This document shows, piece by piece, positions 25,479 through 32,813 of a stretch of 33,111 bases of DNA; the first letter of the stretch is position 1; every line of letters begins with the position of its first letter. The DNA comes from Acidobacteriaceae bacterium (GTDB lineage Bacteria; Acidobacteriota; Terriglobia; Terriglobales; Acidobacteriaceae): the NCBI GenBank assembly GCA_027449545.1, contig DAIDLI010000183.1:1-33111 (forward strand). The letters are read 5' to 3'. The notes beneath the pieces are model-generated. The model was not told the DNA's origin. It made no database searches and was given only the letters and a program-made list of their open reading frames with translations. A program made the position numbers and the translations under genes.

Positions 25479-26960
25479 ATGAAGCAGTTGCTCCATTACC
25501 AGCCAACTCTCCGCATCCCAGGCGCCGTACGTAGCGCATTGCTGCTCGGCGCCATTTTCTTTGCTGCTCTGCATGCGTCCGCGCAACGGCTGGTCTTCGC
25601 GCATTACATGCTCGCCAATCAGGATTACCAGGCCGACAGCGACCCCACGCAGGAGTTGAAGATCGCCGCCTACGAGCGCGAGATCCGCCAGGCGCAGGCG
25701 ATGGGCATCGACGGCTTCGCGCTCAACGCCGGCGGCTGGCTTCACCAACCCTACTACATCCGCTATGCTGCGCAGATGTTTGAGGCCGCGGTGCGCCTGC
25801 ACAGCGGATTCAAGCTCATGTTTTCCGCCGATATGTGCTGCGGCAATGGCATCGATGATGTGGAAGATATGCTGCGCCGGTTCGCGGGCAATCCGCGCTA
25901 CGCGCAGGTCTACTTCCGCCGCAATGGGGCTTTTGTCCTCACCACCTTCGCCGGTAGCAAACTCGGTCCCGCGGCCTGGCAGAAGCTTCGCTCGGACCTC
26001 GCCAGCGGCGCCCATCCTTCCACGCACCTCGAGCCAGAGGCCCTGCCGCCAGCCGGCGCCGCACCCAGCGACGCGCCGCTCAAGATCTTCCTGGTGCCGG
26101 CCTTCTTCTGGGGAGGCGAGTTGCCTTCACGCTCTGCGATTCAGCAAAACTTCGGCCCATGGCACTCCACCATCGACGGCTTCTTCTATTGGGGTATCGC
26201 CGGCGTACCCGGCTCCGGCGGCAGTCTCGACCAGTTACAAAGCTCGCATGCCTACGCCAGCATTCTCCACTCCGCAGGCAAGCTCTACATGGCGCCGGTC
26301 TGCCTGCAGTTCTGGGGCTCGAATGCCAATCGCTATTACGAGTACAGCGGCGCAGCCGGAATGCGGGCCATGTGGATGAACGCCATTCGCGTGACGCATC
26401 CCGAGTGGGTCGAGATCATCACCTGGAACGACTTCATCGAGGGCTCCTACATCAGCCCTATTGACGATCCGAATCGATATGCCAACGCCAACTTTCTCGG
26501 CTCCAGTGGCATTCCGCTCGGTCTGCGCAACTACTTCCCCTCCCGCGCGCCCGCTGCCAGCCTGCTGAAGTTCTATATCCAGTGGTACAAGACCGGGGTC
26601 GAGCCATCGATTACGCAGGATGCTGTCTATTCCTTCTATCGCCCGCAGAGCAGGGTTGCAGCCGCGGCCAAGCCGCCGATCGCGCACACGTACGGCCCGG
26701 CAGCCAGCAGGCTCTACATCACCGCCAATCTGACCGCAGCCGCGGATCTTCGCGTGCTCACAGGCACCCGTAGCATCCTGCTTCATCTCCCCGCCGGCAG
26801 TTCTGACGCGCAGGCCCCGCTTGCGACCGGCGCTCCGCCACGCCTGGAGTTAATCCGCGGCGGCCGCGTTCTTGCTGCCGGCCAGGCCATGGTCCCTGTC
26901 GAAGCGCACCCGCGGTTCAACAACGACTACTACGCCACCGCGGTCCTGACGGCTCCCTGA
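25479..26960 (+). CDS. Secreted GH71 alpha-1,3-glucanase (mutanase)-like enzyme
   Basis: 493 residues with a signal peptide cleaved near HASA|QR (residue 35). The sequence opens with VFAHYMLANQ and AYEREIRQAQAMGIDGFALNAGGW, the N-terminal signature of GH71, and continues with GFKLMFSADM, KIFLVPAFFWGG, DGFFYWGIAG and WNDFIEGSYI (from about residue 316). GH71 enzymes are endo-acting on alpha-1,3-glucan of fungal walls and dental mutan; most characterised members are fungal. A C-terminal beta domain of about 110 residues follows the barrel. The position just after GH31 suggests endo-cleavage followed by exo-hydrolysis of the products. Substrate is by family analogy. Confidence 0.85.
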   Translation: MKQLLHYQPTLRIPGAVRSALLLGAIFFAALHASAQRLVFAHYMLANQDYQADSDPTQELKIAAYEREIRQAQAMGIDGFALNAGGWLHQPYYIRYAAQMFEAAVRLHSGFKLMFSADMCCGNGIDDVEDMLRRFAGNPRYAQVYFRRNGAFVLTTFAGSKLGPAAWQKLRSDLASGAHPSTHLEPEALPPAGAAPSDAPLKIFLVPAFFWGGELPSRSAIQQNFGPWHSTIDGFFYWGIAGVPGSGGSLDQLQSSHAYASILHSAGKLYMAPVCLQFWGSNANRYYEYSGAAGMRAMWMNAIRVTHPEWVEIITWNDFIEGSYISPIDDPNRYANANFLGSSGIPLGLRNYFPSRAPAASLLKFYIQWYKTGVEPSITQDAVYSFYRPQSRVAAAAKPPIAHTYGPAASRLYITANLTAAADLRVLTGTRSILLHLPAGSSDAQAPLATGAPPRLELIRGGRVLAAGQAMVPVEAHPRFNNDYYATAVLTAP

Positions 26961-27013
26961 ATCGAGAGCTGAGTGCCCCCCTGGTGGGTGTAGCACTCAC
27001 TTCTCGATTTTGC
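26960..27013 (+). terminator. Terminator hairpin after GH71, overlapping the end of the cytochrome c gene
   Basis: Two nested stems are visible: AATCGAGA (26960-26967) with TCTCGATT (27002-27009), and GAGTGC (26971-26976) with GCACTC (26993-26998). TTTT follows on the plus strand. The structure fills the 36-bp gap between convergent genes and extends into the last codons of the nonaheme cytochrome gene; on the minus strand there is no clear T-run. Confidence 0.65.
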
Positions 27014-28265
27014 CGATGTAGAGCCAGAGCCCCGGCAACACGATGGCAATTGCCAGGAGCGAAAGACCCAGCCCAATGCGGCGATGGTTGCGCTCCACCA
27101 TGGCCTGCTGACCTGCCGCCAGATCCTTGTTCGCGGTCTTTAGCCCAGCTTGGACATTCGCGCTCACTTCCTTCACCTGGAAGCTGTGCACGGCGACTCG
27201 CGCCTTGGTCAGCGCATCGCGCGCCTCATTCTGGCCGAGCCGCGCTTCGCTCACCTCCATGCCGGAAGCTTCGGCAAGAGCCAGTTGCTGGTCTGCTGCC
27301 TTGATGGCGCTGTTCAGTTGCGTCAATTGGCTCAGGATCTGCTCCCGCGCCTGATCGCACTGGTCGCCCGGCGTGTGGCATTGCATGCATACCGCTTCCG
27401 GCCCGGTGCCCAACTTCGCGTCTGTGGGATGCGCAATGGCGTGGTTCTCATGGCACACCACGCACCCCGGCAACTTGGCCGAATCGAATGCAACTTTATG
27501 CGAGCTCTTCTCGTACATCTGTGCCTGGAATACATGGCAGGTTGAACACACCTGCGGCACGCTCGCCACCCCCGGTGGCGCTGCGCCGTGATTGCCGTGG
27601 CAGGTGGTGCAAGTGGGAGCGCTCAGATCCCCGCGCACCATCAGCTCCTGAGAATGCACGCTGGTTGTGTATTTCGCGTACTGATCGGTCGGGATCTTGT
27701 ATCCAGCCATGTAGTGTGCGTCGGAGTGGCAGTGGGAGCAGGTCTTCGCCACGTTGGTGGCATACACCGTGGATTGGGGATCGTTGGGGGCGCGAAGATC
27801 GTGGACGCCGTGACAATCGGTACAGACCGCTACCTTGCTATCGCCGGCGGCCAGCCGCTTGCCATGCACGCTGGTGTGATACTGGGCCAATTGATCGGTG
27901 CGCAGGCCGGGATTATAGCGACGCATGAAATCCGGGTTGGAGTGGCAGCTTCCGCACAACTGCGGAATCTGGCGGCGCTCGATCGGTCCTTTCCAGCCGG
28001 CCTTCCTGCTCATGGCCTGCGCCGGATCATCGCTGCTCGCATCGCCGCCGTGGCAACTGACGCAGGTCAAACCCTTCTGCTCGTGTACATCGTGGCTGAA
28101 CTGTTCCTGGGTCACTCCCAGTTGCGCGGGCAACGCGGAGTGGCAGTCCAGGCAGGAGTTTTTGGTCTGGGCATGGCTCAGCGAAGCCGCCAACAGCAAC
28201 AGGCTCGTGGCAAGCAGGAAGCGAGGAAAGGCAGATGCATGAGACTTACTTTGCAACATAGCCAT
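26997..28265 (-). CDS. Nonaheme c-type cytochrome, membrane-anchored, bc-complex partner
   Basis: 422 residues with a signal peptide ([18 protein letters not shown]). Nine CXXCH haem-attachment motifs are present: CLDCH, CVSCH, CGSCH, CTDCH, CSHCH, CTTCH, CSTCH, CVVCH and CMQCH. Distal His residues in repeated SVHG/SVHSQ/SSHK-type contexts suggest bis-His ligation. After the haem region comes a helical stretch of about 90 residues (probably coiled coil) and a C-terminal TM helix ([20 protein letters not shown]). The start overlaps the cytochrome b 3' end by 20 bp, implying translational coupling; ATG 28265 is chosen over GTG 28271 and ATG 28259, with some uncertainty. It probably takes electrons from the Rieske/cytochrome b pair on the periplasmic side and passes them to an unidentified acceptor. 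Confidence 0.88.
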   Translation of the reverse strand: MAMLQSKSHASAFPRFLLATSLLLLAASLSHAQTKNSCLDCHSALPAQLGVTQEQFSHDVHEQKGLTCVSCHGGDASSDDPAQAMSRKAGWKGPIERRQIPQLCGSCHSNPDFMRRYNPGLRTDQLAQYHTSVHGKRLAAGDSKVAVCTDCHGVHDLRAPNDPQSTVYATNVAKTCSHCHSDAHYMAGYKIPTDQYAKYTTSVHSQELMVRGDLSAPTCTTCHGNHGAAPPGVASVPQVCSTCHVFQAQMYEKSSHKVAFDSAKLPGCVVCHENHAIAHPTDAKLGTGPEAVCMQCHTPGDQCDQAREQILSQLTQLNSAIKAADQQLALAEASGMEVSEARLGQNEARDALTKARVAVHSFQVKEVSANVQAGLKTANKDLAAGQQAMVERNHRRIGLGLSLLAIAIVLPGLWLYIGKIEK

Positions 28266-29331
28266 AGACACTCATCGTGATCACGAAGACCAGGGCAAAG
28301 ACCGAGATTCCTGTGATCCACTGTTGGGACCGCGCCTTGCGGTCGCTTTCGAAAAATGGCAGCAACATCCACAGCAGCCCCGCTAGCGCGAAGGTTAGGA
28401 TGCCAACCACTTCGCCATCCATGAACCAGATCTTGGAGGGGATGAGCTTGAGCGCCTGGAACATGAACAGGAAGTACCACTCCGGCTTGATGCCTGCCGG
28501 CGCGGAGGCGAAGAGATCCGCCTTCACGCCGAGGTTCCAGGGAAACAGCGCGGCCAGCGCGCCCAGCACGCCCAGTCCCACGTACCAGGCCATCAGCTCG
28601 CGCAGCGCAAAGTTCGGGAAGAACTTCAGTTCGCGGCGGGCGGCGGGATTCTCCTTCCACTCCTTCTCCACGCTGGGCGGCACGCTCATGCCCTGGCGTT
28701 GCACAAAGAGCAGATGGATGACCAGCAGAAGAAATACCAGGCCGGGCAGCACCGCGACGTGAAAACCGAAGAAACGCGTCAGCGTGGCGCCGGTCACCTC
28801 TTCGCCCCCGCGCAGGAAGACCATGATGGGATGACCGATCAGCGGTACCTGTCCGGCGATATCGGTGCCAACCTTGGTGGCGAAGAAGGCCAGCGTGTTC
28901 CAGGGCAGCAAATAGCCGCTGAAGCCGAAGCCCATCACCAGCACCAGCAGCACCACGCCCGTCACCCAGGTCAGTTCCCGCGGCTTGCGGTAGGCTTTCA
29001 GGAACAGTACGCTGAACATGTGTGCAAACGCGGTGAAGATCATCAGGTTGGCAGACCAGGAGTGAATGGAGCGGATCAGCCAGCCAAACTGCACCTGGGT
29101 CATGATGTACTGCACGCTCTCGAAGGCCTCACTGGCTCCGGGGCGGTAGTAAAGGAGCAGCAGAATGCCGGTAAGAACCTGAATGATGAAGAGAAAGAGC
29201 GTGATACCGCCTAGAAAATACCAGTAAGAGAGCCGGTGGCGCGGAACCGTCTTCTTTTTGAGCGGAGCGATCAGTTCTTCCCATTCCAGCCGCTCCGAAA
29301 GCCAGTTGCCGACATTTTGGAGCACGGTCAT
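28246..29331 (-). CDS. Cytochrome b of a Rieske/cytochrome b complex (fused b6 and subunit IV type)
   Basis: 361 residues from ATG 29331, which has GGGAGG upstream and lies 1 bp after the Rieske stop. About eight TM helices are seen. Haem-ligand histidines occur as H-X13-H ([15 protein letters not shown]) and H-X14-H ([16 protein letters not shown]). The 14-residue spacing in the second pair is the b6 type rather than the mitochondrial type. The quinol-site PEWY motif ([18 protein letters not shown]) is in the second half, which corresponds to subunit IV, so both parts are in one chain. The protein oxidises a quinol, likely menaquinol in this phylum, and sends electrons to the Rieske cluster. 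A hydrophilic insert ([22 protein letters not shown]) links the two parts. Confidence 0.93.
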   Translation of the reverse strand: MTVLQNVGNWLSERLEWEELIAPLKKKTVPRHRLSYWYFLGGITLFLFIIQVLTGILLLLYYRPGASEAFESVQYIMTQVQFGWLIRSIHSWSANLMIFTAFAHMFSVLFLKAYRKPRELTWVTGVVLLVLVMGFGFSGYLLPWNTLAFFATKVGTDIAGQVPLIGHPIMVFLRGGEEVTGATLTRFFGFHVAVLPGLVFLLLVIHLLFVQRQGMSVPPSVEKEWKENPAARRELKFFPNFALRELMAWYVGLGVLGALAALFPWNLGVKADLFASAPAGIKPEWYFLFMFQALKLIPSKIWFMDGEVVGILTFALAGLLWMLLPFFESDRKARSQQWITGISVFALVFVITMSVYGYVAK

Positions 29332-29332
29332 C

Positions 29333-29818
29333 TCAGCCCTCCCGCCGCCGTGAAACGTAGATTTCGTCACCGCGAACCTGCACATCGTAGGCCTGGAGCG
29401 GACGCGGCGGCGGGCCGGAGATGTTGCGGCCATCCAGGCCGTACTTGCCGTTATGGCAGGCGCACCACACCTCCTTCAGGTCGGGCCGATACTGCACCGT
29501 GCAGGAAAGATGCGTACACACCGCCGACATCGCGCGATACTGCCCATCGGCGCTCTGGATCAGCAATCCAGGCCGGCTGCCGAAGCGAAAGATTTTTCCG
29601 CTGTTCGGCTTCAGATCGCCCACCTTGGCCGCCACCACGGAGTCGCCCCCCGGATCGACCGCTTGAGGGGGCACGAAGTAGCGCAGCACTGGATAGATGA
29701 AAGCGGCCGCGGTAGCCAGAAATCCCGCGCCCAGCAGCGCCTCCACAAAGCCCCGGCGTGGAAGAGTCGTGGCCGATGGGCCCTTGATCTTCGGTAATTG
29801 GTGTTCACTGGTTGCCAT
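29333..29818 (-). CDS. Rieske [2Fe-2S] protein of the cytochrome bc complex
   Basis: 161 residues from ATG 29818 (GGAG 8 bases upstream; a TTG one codon earlier is unlikely). [21 protein letters not shown] is a twin-arginine-like leader serving as an uncleaved membrane anchor. The cluster motifs are CTHLSC (101-106) and CACHNG (119-124): ligands are C101, H103, C119 and H122, with C106-C121 as the disulfide. The downstream [16 protein letters not shown] is the Pro loop and C-terminal strand. The protein passes electrons from quinol at cytochrome b to the c-type cytochrome. It sits one base from the cytochrome b start. Confidence 0.93.
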   Translation of the reverse strand: MATSEHQLPKIKGPSATTLPRRGFVEALLGAGFLATAAAFIYPVLRYFVPPQAVDPGGDSVVAAKVGDLKPNSGKIFRFGSRPGLLIQSADGQYRAMSAVCTHLSCTVQYRPDLKEVWCACHNGKYGLDGRNISGPPPRPLQAYDVQVRGDEIYVSRRREG

Positions 29819-29915
29819 CAATGCTTCTCCGATCTGTTGTTCTGGGCAATGCAGCCTTCGTTGGCCAATTCCGCGGCTTCTCGAGCCGCTGACCCAGGCT
29901 TGTATCGCATGCGGT

Positions 29916-30395
29916 CTACTGGACCGCGGCTAAGTGCGCGGAATGCAGTTCGACGGTGCGTTGCATCTCGCGCATCCACATGGTCTGCACCAGTTGCAAC
30001 CTCTGTCCCACCAGCACAGCCAGGTTGAAGCTGACCCGGCAGCCGATCTCCGGCACCGCCGCAAAAAAGGCCGACAAGGCTTCCCGATGCAGCGCGATCA
30101 CCTCGGTCTCCAGCGGCGCCGTGGCTGAAAGGGTGAAGCGGTAAGGCGGCACCATCGCCGACCAGCCGACAGTTTCACCCGGGGTCTTCTCTTCCAGCAC
30201 CACATCTTCATGCTGCCCGCGCAGCAGCAGCGGAAACGACAGCCGGATACGTCCACGCTCGATCAGGTAGAGCCGTTCCGCAGGATCTCCCAGCCGAAAC
30301 AGCGATCCCCCGCTCGGAATGGTCATGCGTACGCTCAGCGCCAGAACCTGCTCGGCCTCCCGCGCCGTCAGTCCCCTCAGCAGTTCGAATTCCAT
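29916..30395 (-). CDS. Stand-alone cyclic-nucleotide-binding-domain protein without HTH
   Basis: 159 residues. GGGGG at 6-7 bases supports ATG 30395. The fold signature of a CRP/FNR effector domain is clear: LTAREAEQVLALSVRMTIPSGG, LFRLGDPAERLYLIERGRIRLSF, EKTPGETVGWSAMVPPYRFTLSATA and ALHREALSAFF, then a long helix. The chain stops after that helix, so the C-terminal DNA-binding HTH of CRP is absent; the frame stops at 29916 and no HTH coding follows before the Rieske gene. The phosphate-binding cassette does not show the canonical cAMP Arg-Ser-Ala-Ser pattern, so the ligand may not be cAMP. It lies inside the bc operon and could act as an allosteric partner or a stress-regulated subunit; function unknown. 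Confidence 0.8.
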   Translation of the reverse strand: MEFELLRGLTAREAEQVLALSVRMTIPSGGSLFRLGDPAERLYLIERGRIRLSFPLLLRGQHEDVVLEEKTPGETVGWSAMVPPYRFTLSATAPLETEVIALHREALSAFFAAVPEIGCRVSFNLAVLVGQRLQLVQTMWMREMQRTVELHSAHLAAVQ

Positions 30396-30407
30396 GAGCA
30401 GCCCCCT

Positions 30408-30728
30408 TTAATTGATCAACGGCGAGGTGGTCTTGCTGTGCAGCAGATCGTGGGTCGGATAGGCGACAAACGACTCCGCCACGGCCTGTTCCAGCCGGAC
30501 ATGGTTCTCAATTCTTTCCAGCAGGAGTTGCACCGGCACCTGCATGGCGAGCGGCACAGCCGGCTGGGCAATGTCCCCGAAGAATTGTGCCGGCGCAGCT
30601 TTCACCGCGGGGAGTTCCGGTTGCGCTGCCGGCGGCGGCGCTGGCTGGCGGGTCGCCGCGGCAAAGGCCAGGGCGGTAACAGCGAGGCCGATGCAGGTGA
30701 AGCATAGTCCCATCACAAACATGTCCAT
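30408..30728 (-). CDS. Small single-TM membrane protein, first gene of the bc operon
   Basis: 106 residues from ATG 30728, which has AAGGAGG 8 bases upstream; the frame extends to 30824 but without a start signal and through the sigma-54 promoter. One TM helix (FVMGLCFTCIGLAVTALAFAAA) is followed by a Pro/Ala-rich linker (RQPAPPPAAQPELP) and a short helical domain (PVQLLLERIENHVRLEQAVAESFVAYP). No family is recognised. Position suggests an assembly factor or accessory subunit of the bc complex. It is separated from the cNMP gene by 12 bp. Confidence 0.65.
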   Translation of the reverse strand: MDMFVMGLCFTCIGLAVTALAFAAATRQPAPPPAAQPELPAVKAAPAQFFGDIAQPAVPLAMQVPVQLLLERIENHVRLEQAVAESFVAYPTHDLLHSKTTSPLIN

Positions 30729-30759
30729 CCGGGTGTCCTCCTTGTTTGCAGCCTGCATA

Positions 30760-30775
30760 AGCACCTGGCGTGCCA
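30760..30775 (-). promoter_or_regulatory. Sigma-54 (-24/-12) promoter of the bc-complex operon
   Basis: On the minus strand TGGCACG-CCAG-GTGCT matches the RpoN consensus TGGCACG-N4-TTGCW at all but one defined base, including the invariant GG and GC with the required 10-bp spacing. Predicted start is near 30750, about 22 bases before ATG 30728, with the Shine-Dalgarno between. The divergent NtrC-like regulator gives a matching activator. Confidence 0.75.
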
Positions 30776-30846
30776 TTGCGAGGGGCGGCGTAAGTTCTTT
30801 CTCTGCACGAAGCCACTCGGTCATGGGCGCGAAAAAGCTGCCATCC

Positions 30847-30865
30847 TGTCATGGGCCCTCTGACA
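30847..30865. promoter_or_regulatory. 19-bp palindrome, candidate enhancer/operator for the two-component system
   Basis: TGTCATGGGCCCTCTGACA has TGTCA/TGACA outer arms and GG/CC inner pairs, with 7 of 9 symmetric positions matching. It is centred about 106 bp upstream of the predicted sigma-54 start, where NtrC-type activators usually bind, and just upstream of the kinase promoter. A left half-like copy (GTCATGGGC, 30820-30828) lies 28 bp away, and GTCATTGAC (30875-30883) overlaps the kinase -35. Confidence 0.6.
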
Positions 30866-30878
30866 ATCCGTCATGTCA

Positions 30879-30907
30879 TTGACTGCGCTGGGGCGGTGTG
30901 AAACAAT
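30879..30907 (+). promoter_or_regulatory. Sigma-70 promoter of the sensor kinase gene
   Basis: TTGACT (30879-30884), a 17-bp spacer and AACAAT (30902-30907) form a fair housekeeping promoter. The start would be near 30914, so upstream ATGs (30873, 30906) would not be in the mRNA; this supports ATG 30930. Confidence 0.5.
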
Positions 30908-30929
30908 GCCGCCACTATTCCAAACAGCC

Positions 30930-32813
30930 ATGAAGTTACGGTTTGCCAGCATGACGGTAGGCCTGACGCTAGGCATCACGGCGGCCGTGGTCGTTGCCTG
31001 CGGAGTCACGGCCTACTTCTACTCGGTGCACTACTTTCAGCGCATTCTTGATATGGCCCGCACCAGCGCCCAGGCACAGGGCGAGCTGATCCATACCGCC
31101 CTCGAGCACGCCATGCTGAATAACGACCGGGCGCAGATTGCACAGATGATTGCGGGCTTTGGCCAGGCAGCGCGCGTCGAGCAGCTCATTCTGCTGGACC
31201 ACAATGGGGTGCCGCGCTACTCGAGTTCGCCGCTCAACAAGCAAGAGGACTTCCGCATCGGTTCGCCCACCTGCCAAGCCTGCCATCGCAATCCCCCGGA
31301 CCGCCGCCAATCAAGCCTGGTCATTGAGACCCGCGGTGGCGCCGTGCTGCGCACCGTGCTGCCGATCCGCAACCGGCCGGAGTGCCATCGCTGCCATAGT
31401 GCCGGGCAGAGCATCAATGGCGTCTTGATTCTCGACTACGATGCCGGAGGAGTGCGCGCGGCGATGACGCGCGATCTGCGCTGGCTGGTGGCCGGCACGG
31501 GAGCGCTGACATTTTTCATCGTGGGTTCGATCTTTATCGTGATCCGGCTGTCGGTGCTGCGCCGCCTGCAACGCCTGGAGACCACGGCCCGGCTGGTCTC
31601 CCAGGGCGACCTGAAACGGCGTGCTCCGGTGGAGGGATCCGACACGCTCGCCTGGCTTAGCCAGGAGTTCAATATGATGGCCGACTCGGTTTCGCGGCTG
31701 GTGGGCGAGGTCAGCGCCCAGCGCGAGCGCCTGGAGACGGTGATCAACAGCATCGACGACGGCATCGTGGTGCTCGATCCACAGCGGCGCATCATCGCCG
31801 CCAATGACGCATACCTGCGACGCACGGGCAGGGCCCGCGACCAGGTCATCGGCTGCCACTGTTTTCAACTTGGCATCGGGTCATGCAACCTGCCCGATTG
31901 CCCTACCCTGGCTTACCTTGAAACCGGCAACCAGCAGGTGCGCATCTGCGAGCACCGCGGCAGCAGCGGCAAGGTTACCTGGGAAGAGATTCACGTCTCG
32001 CCTGTCCGCGACGCGGCGGGCAACACCACGCACGTGGTCGAGGTATGGCGGGACATCTCCGAGCGCCGCGCCGCCGAAGCGAACTTGGCGGAGTCGCACC
32101 GCCTCGCCTCGCTGGGCGTTCTGGCTTCGGGCTACTCGCACGAACTCAACACGCCGCTGGGCACGGTGCTCACCTGTATCGAAGGCATTCTGCGCGAGAC
32201 GCCCTCCAGCCGCGTCCGCGCAGCCGACGAAGCCCGCATTCGCGATCATGCCACTATCGCCCGCGAGCAACTGCTCCGCTGCCGCAGCGTGACCCAGCAG
32301 TTTCTGCGCCTGTCCCGCGGCCAGAGCCACGAAGAGACGGTCGTGGACCTGGGCGACGCGATCGACGGGGCGCAGCGGCTGGTGAGCCCAATGGCGCGCG
32401 CCCGCTCGGTCGAGATCGCAGTGCATCCACTCCCCTGCGGCATTCAAGTCCGCGCCGGCGAGGCCAAGCTGCAGGACCTGCTCATCAACCTGCTGCTCAA
32501 TGCCGTGCAGGCGTCCCAGCCCGGAGGCAAGGTGCACATCGAAGCGCGGCTTGGTGCCGACGTACGCATTCGCGTCCGCGATTCAGGCTGCGGCATCCAG
32601 CAGGATTGCCTGAAGAGGATCTTCGAGCCGTTCTTCAGTATGCGACAGGGAGGCACCGGCCTGGGCCTGTTTCTCTCTCTGAACGCGGTCAGGAGCTGGG
32701 GCGGCGACATTCTCGTTGAGAGCGCCCCCGGCAAGGGCTCGGTCTTCGAAGTCGTACTGCCGGCTATCCATCTTGAACCGGCCGCCAAGCCAGTGCTGGA
32801 GGCACAGCCATGA
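30930..32813 (+). CDS. Histidine kinase with periplasmic dihaem c-type sensor domain and Cys-rich PAS domain
   Basis: 627 residues from ATG 30930 (no Shine-Dalgarno; alternatives 30873 and 30906 lie inside the promoter). TM1 is about 8-32. The periplasmic domain (33-183) carries two CXXCH motifs, CQACH (115-119) and CHRCH (152-156), so covalent c-type haem is expected. TM2 is about 185-207, followed by HAMP (208-262). A PAS domain (265-376) has five Cys (C309, C311, C319, C324, C340). HisKA has the phosphoacceptor His404 in GYSHELNTPLG. The ATPase domain shows N-box LLINLLLNAVQASQPGG, G1 DSGCGIQ, F-box FEPFF and G2 GGTGLGLF. The family pattern is NtrB/ZraS-like. It should sense redox state, oxygen or NO through haem and phosphorylate the regulator encoded just downstream (4-bp ATGA overlap). 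Confidence 0.9.
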   Translation: MKLRFASMTVGLTLGITAAVVVACGVTAYFYSVHYFQRILDMARTSAQAQGELIHTALEHAMLNNDRAQIAQMIAGFGQAARVEQLILLDHNGVPRYSSSPLNKQEDFRIGSPTCQACHRNPPDRRQSSLVIETRGGAVLRTVLPIRNRPECHRCHSAGQSINGVLILDYDAGGVRAAMTRDLRWLVAGTGALTFFIVGSIFIVIRLSVLRRLQRLETTARLVSQGDLKRRAPVEGSDTLAWLSQEFNMMADSVSRLVGEVSAQRERLETVINSIDDGIVVLDPQRRIIAANDAYLRRTGRARDQVIGCHCFQLGIGSCNLPDCPTLAYLETGNQQVRICEHRGSSGKVTWEEIHVSPVRDAAGNTTHVVEVWRDISERRAAEANLAESHRLASLGVLASGYSHELNTPLGTVLTCIEGILRETPSSRVRAADEARIRDHATIAREQLLRCRSVTQQFLRLSRGQSHEETVVDLGDAIDGAQRLVSPMARARSVEIAVHPLPCGIQVRAGEAKLQDLLINLLLNAVQASQPGGKVHIEARLGADVRIRVRDSGCGIQQDCLKRIFEPFFSMRQGGTGLGLFLSLNAVRSWGGDILVESAPGKGSVFEVVLPAIHLEPAAKPVLEAQP

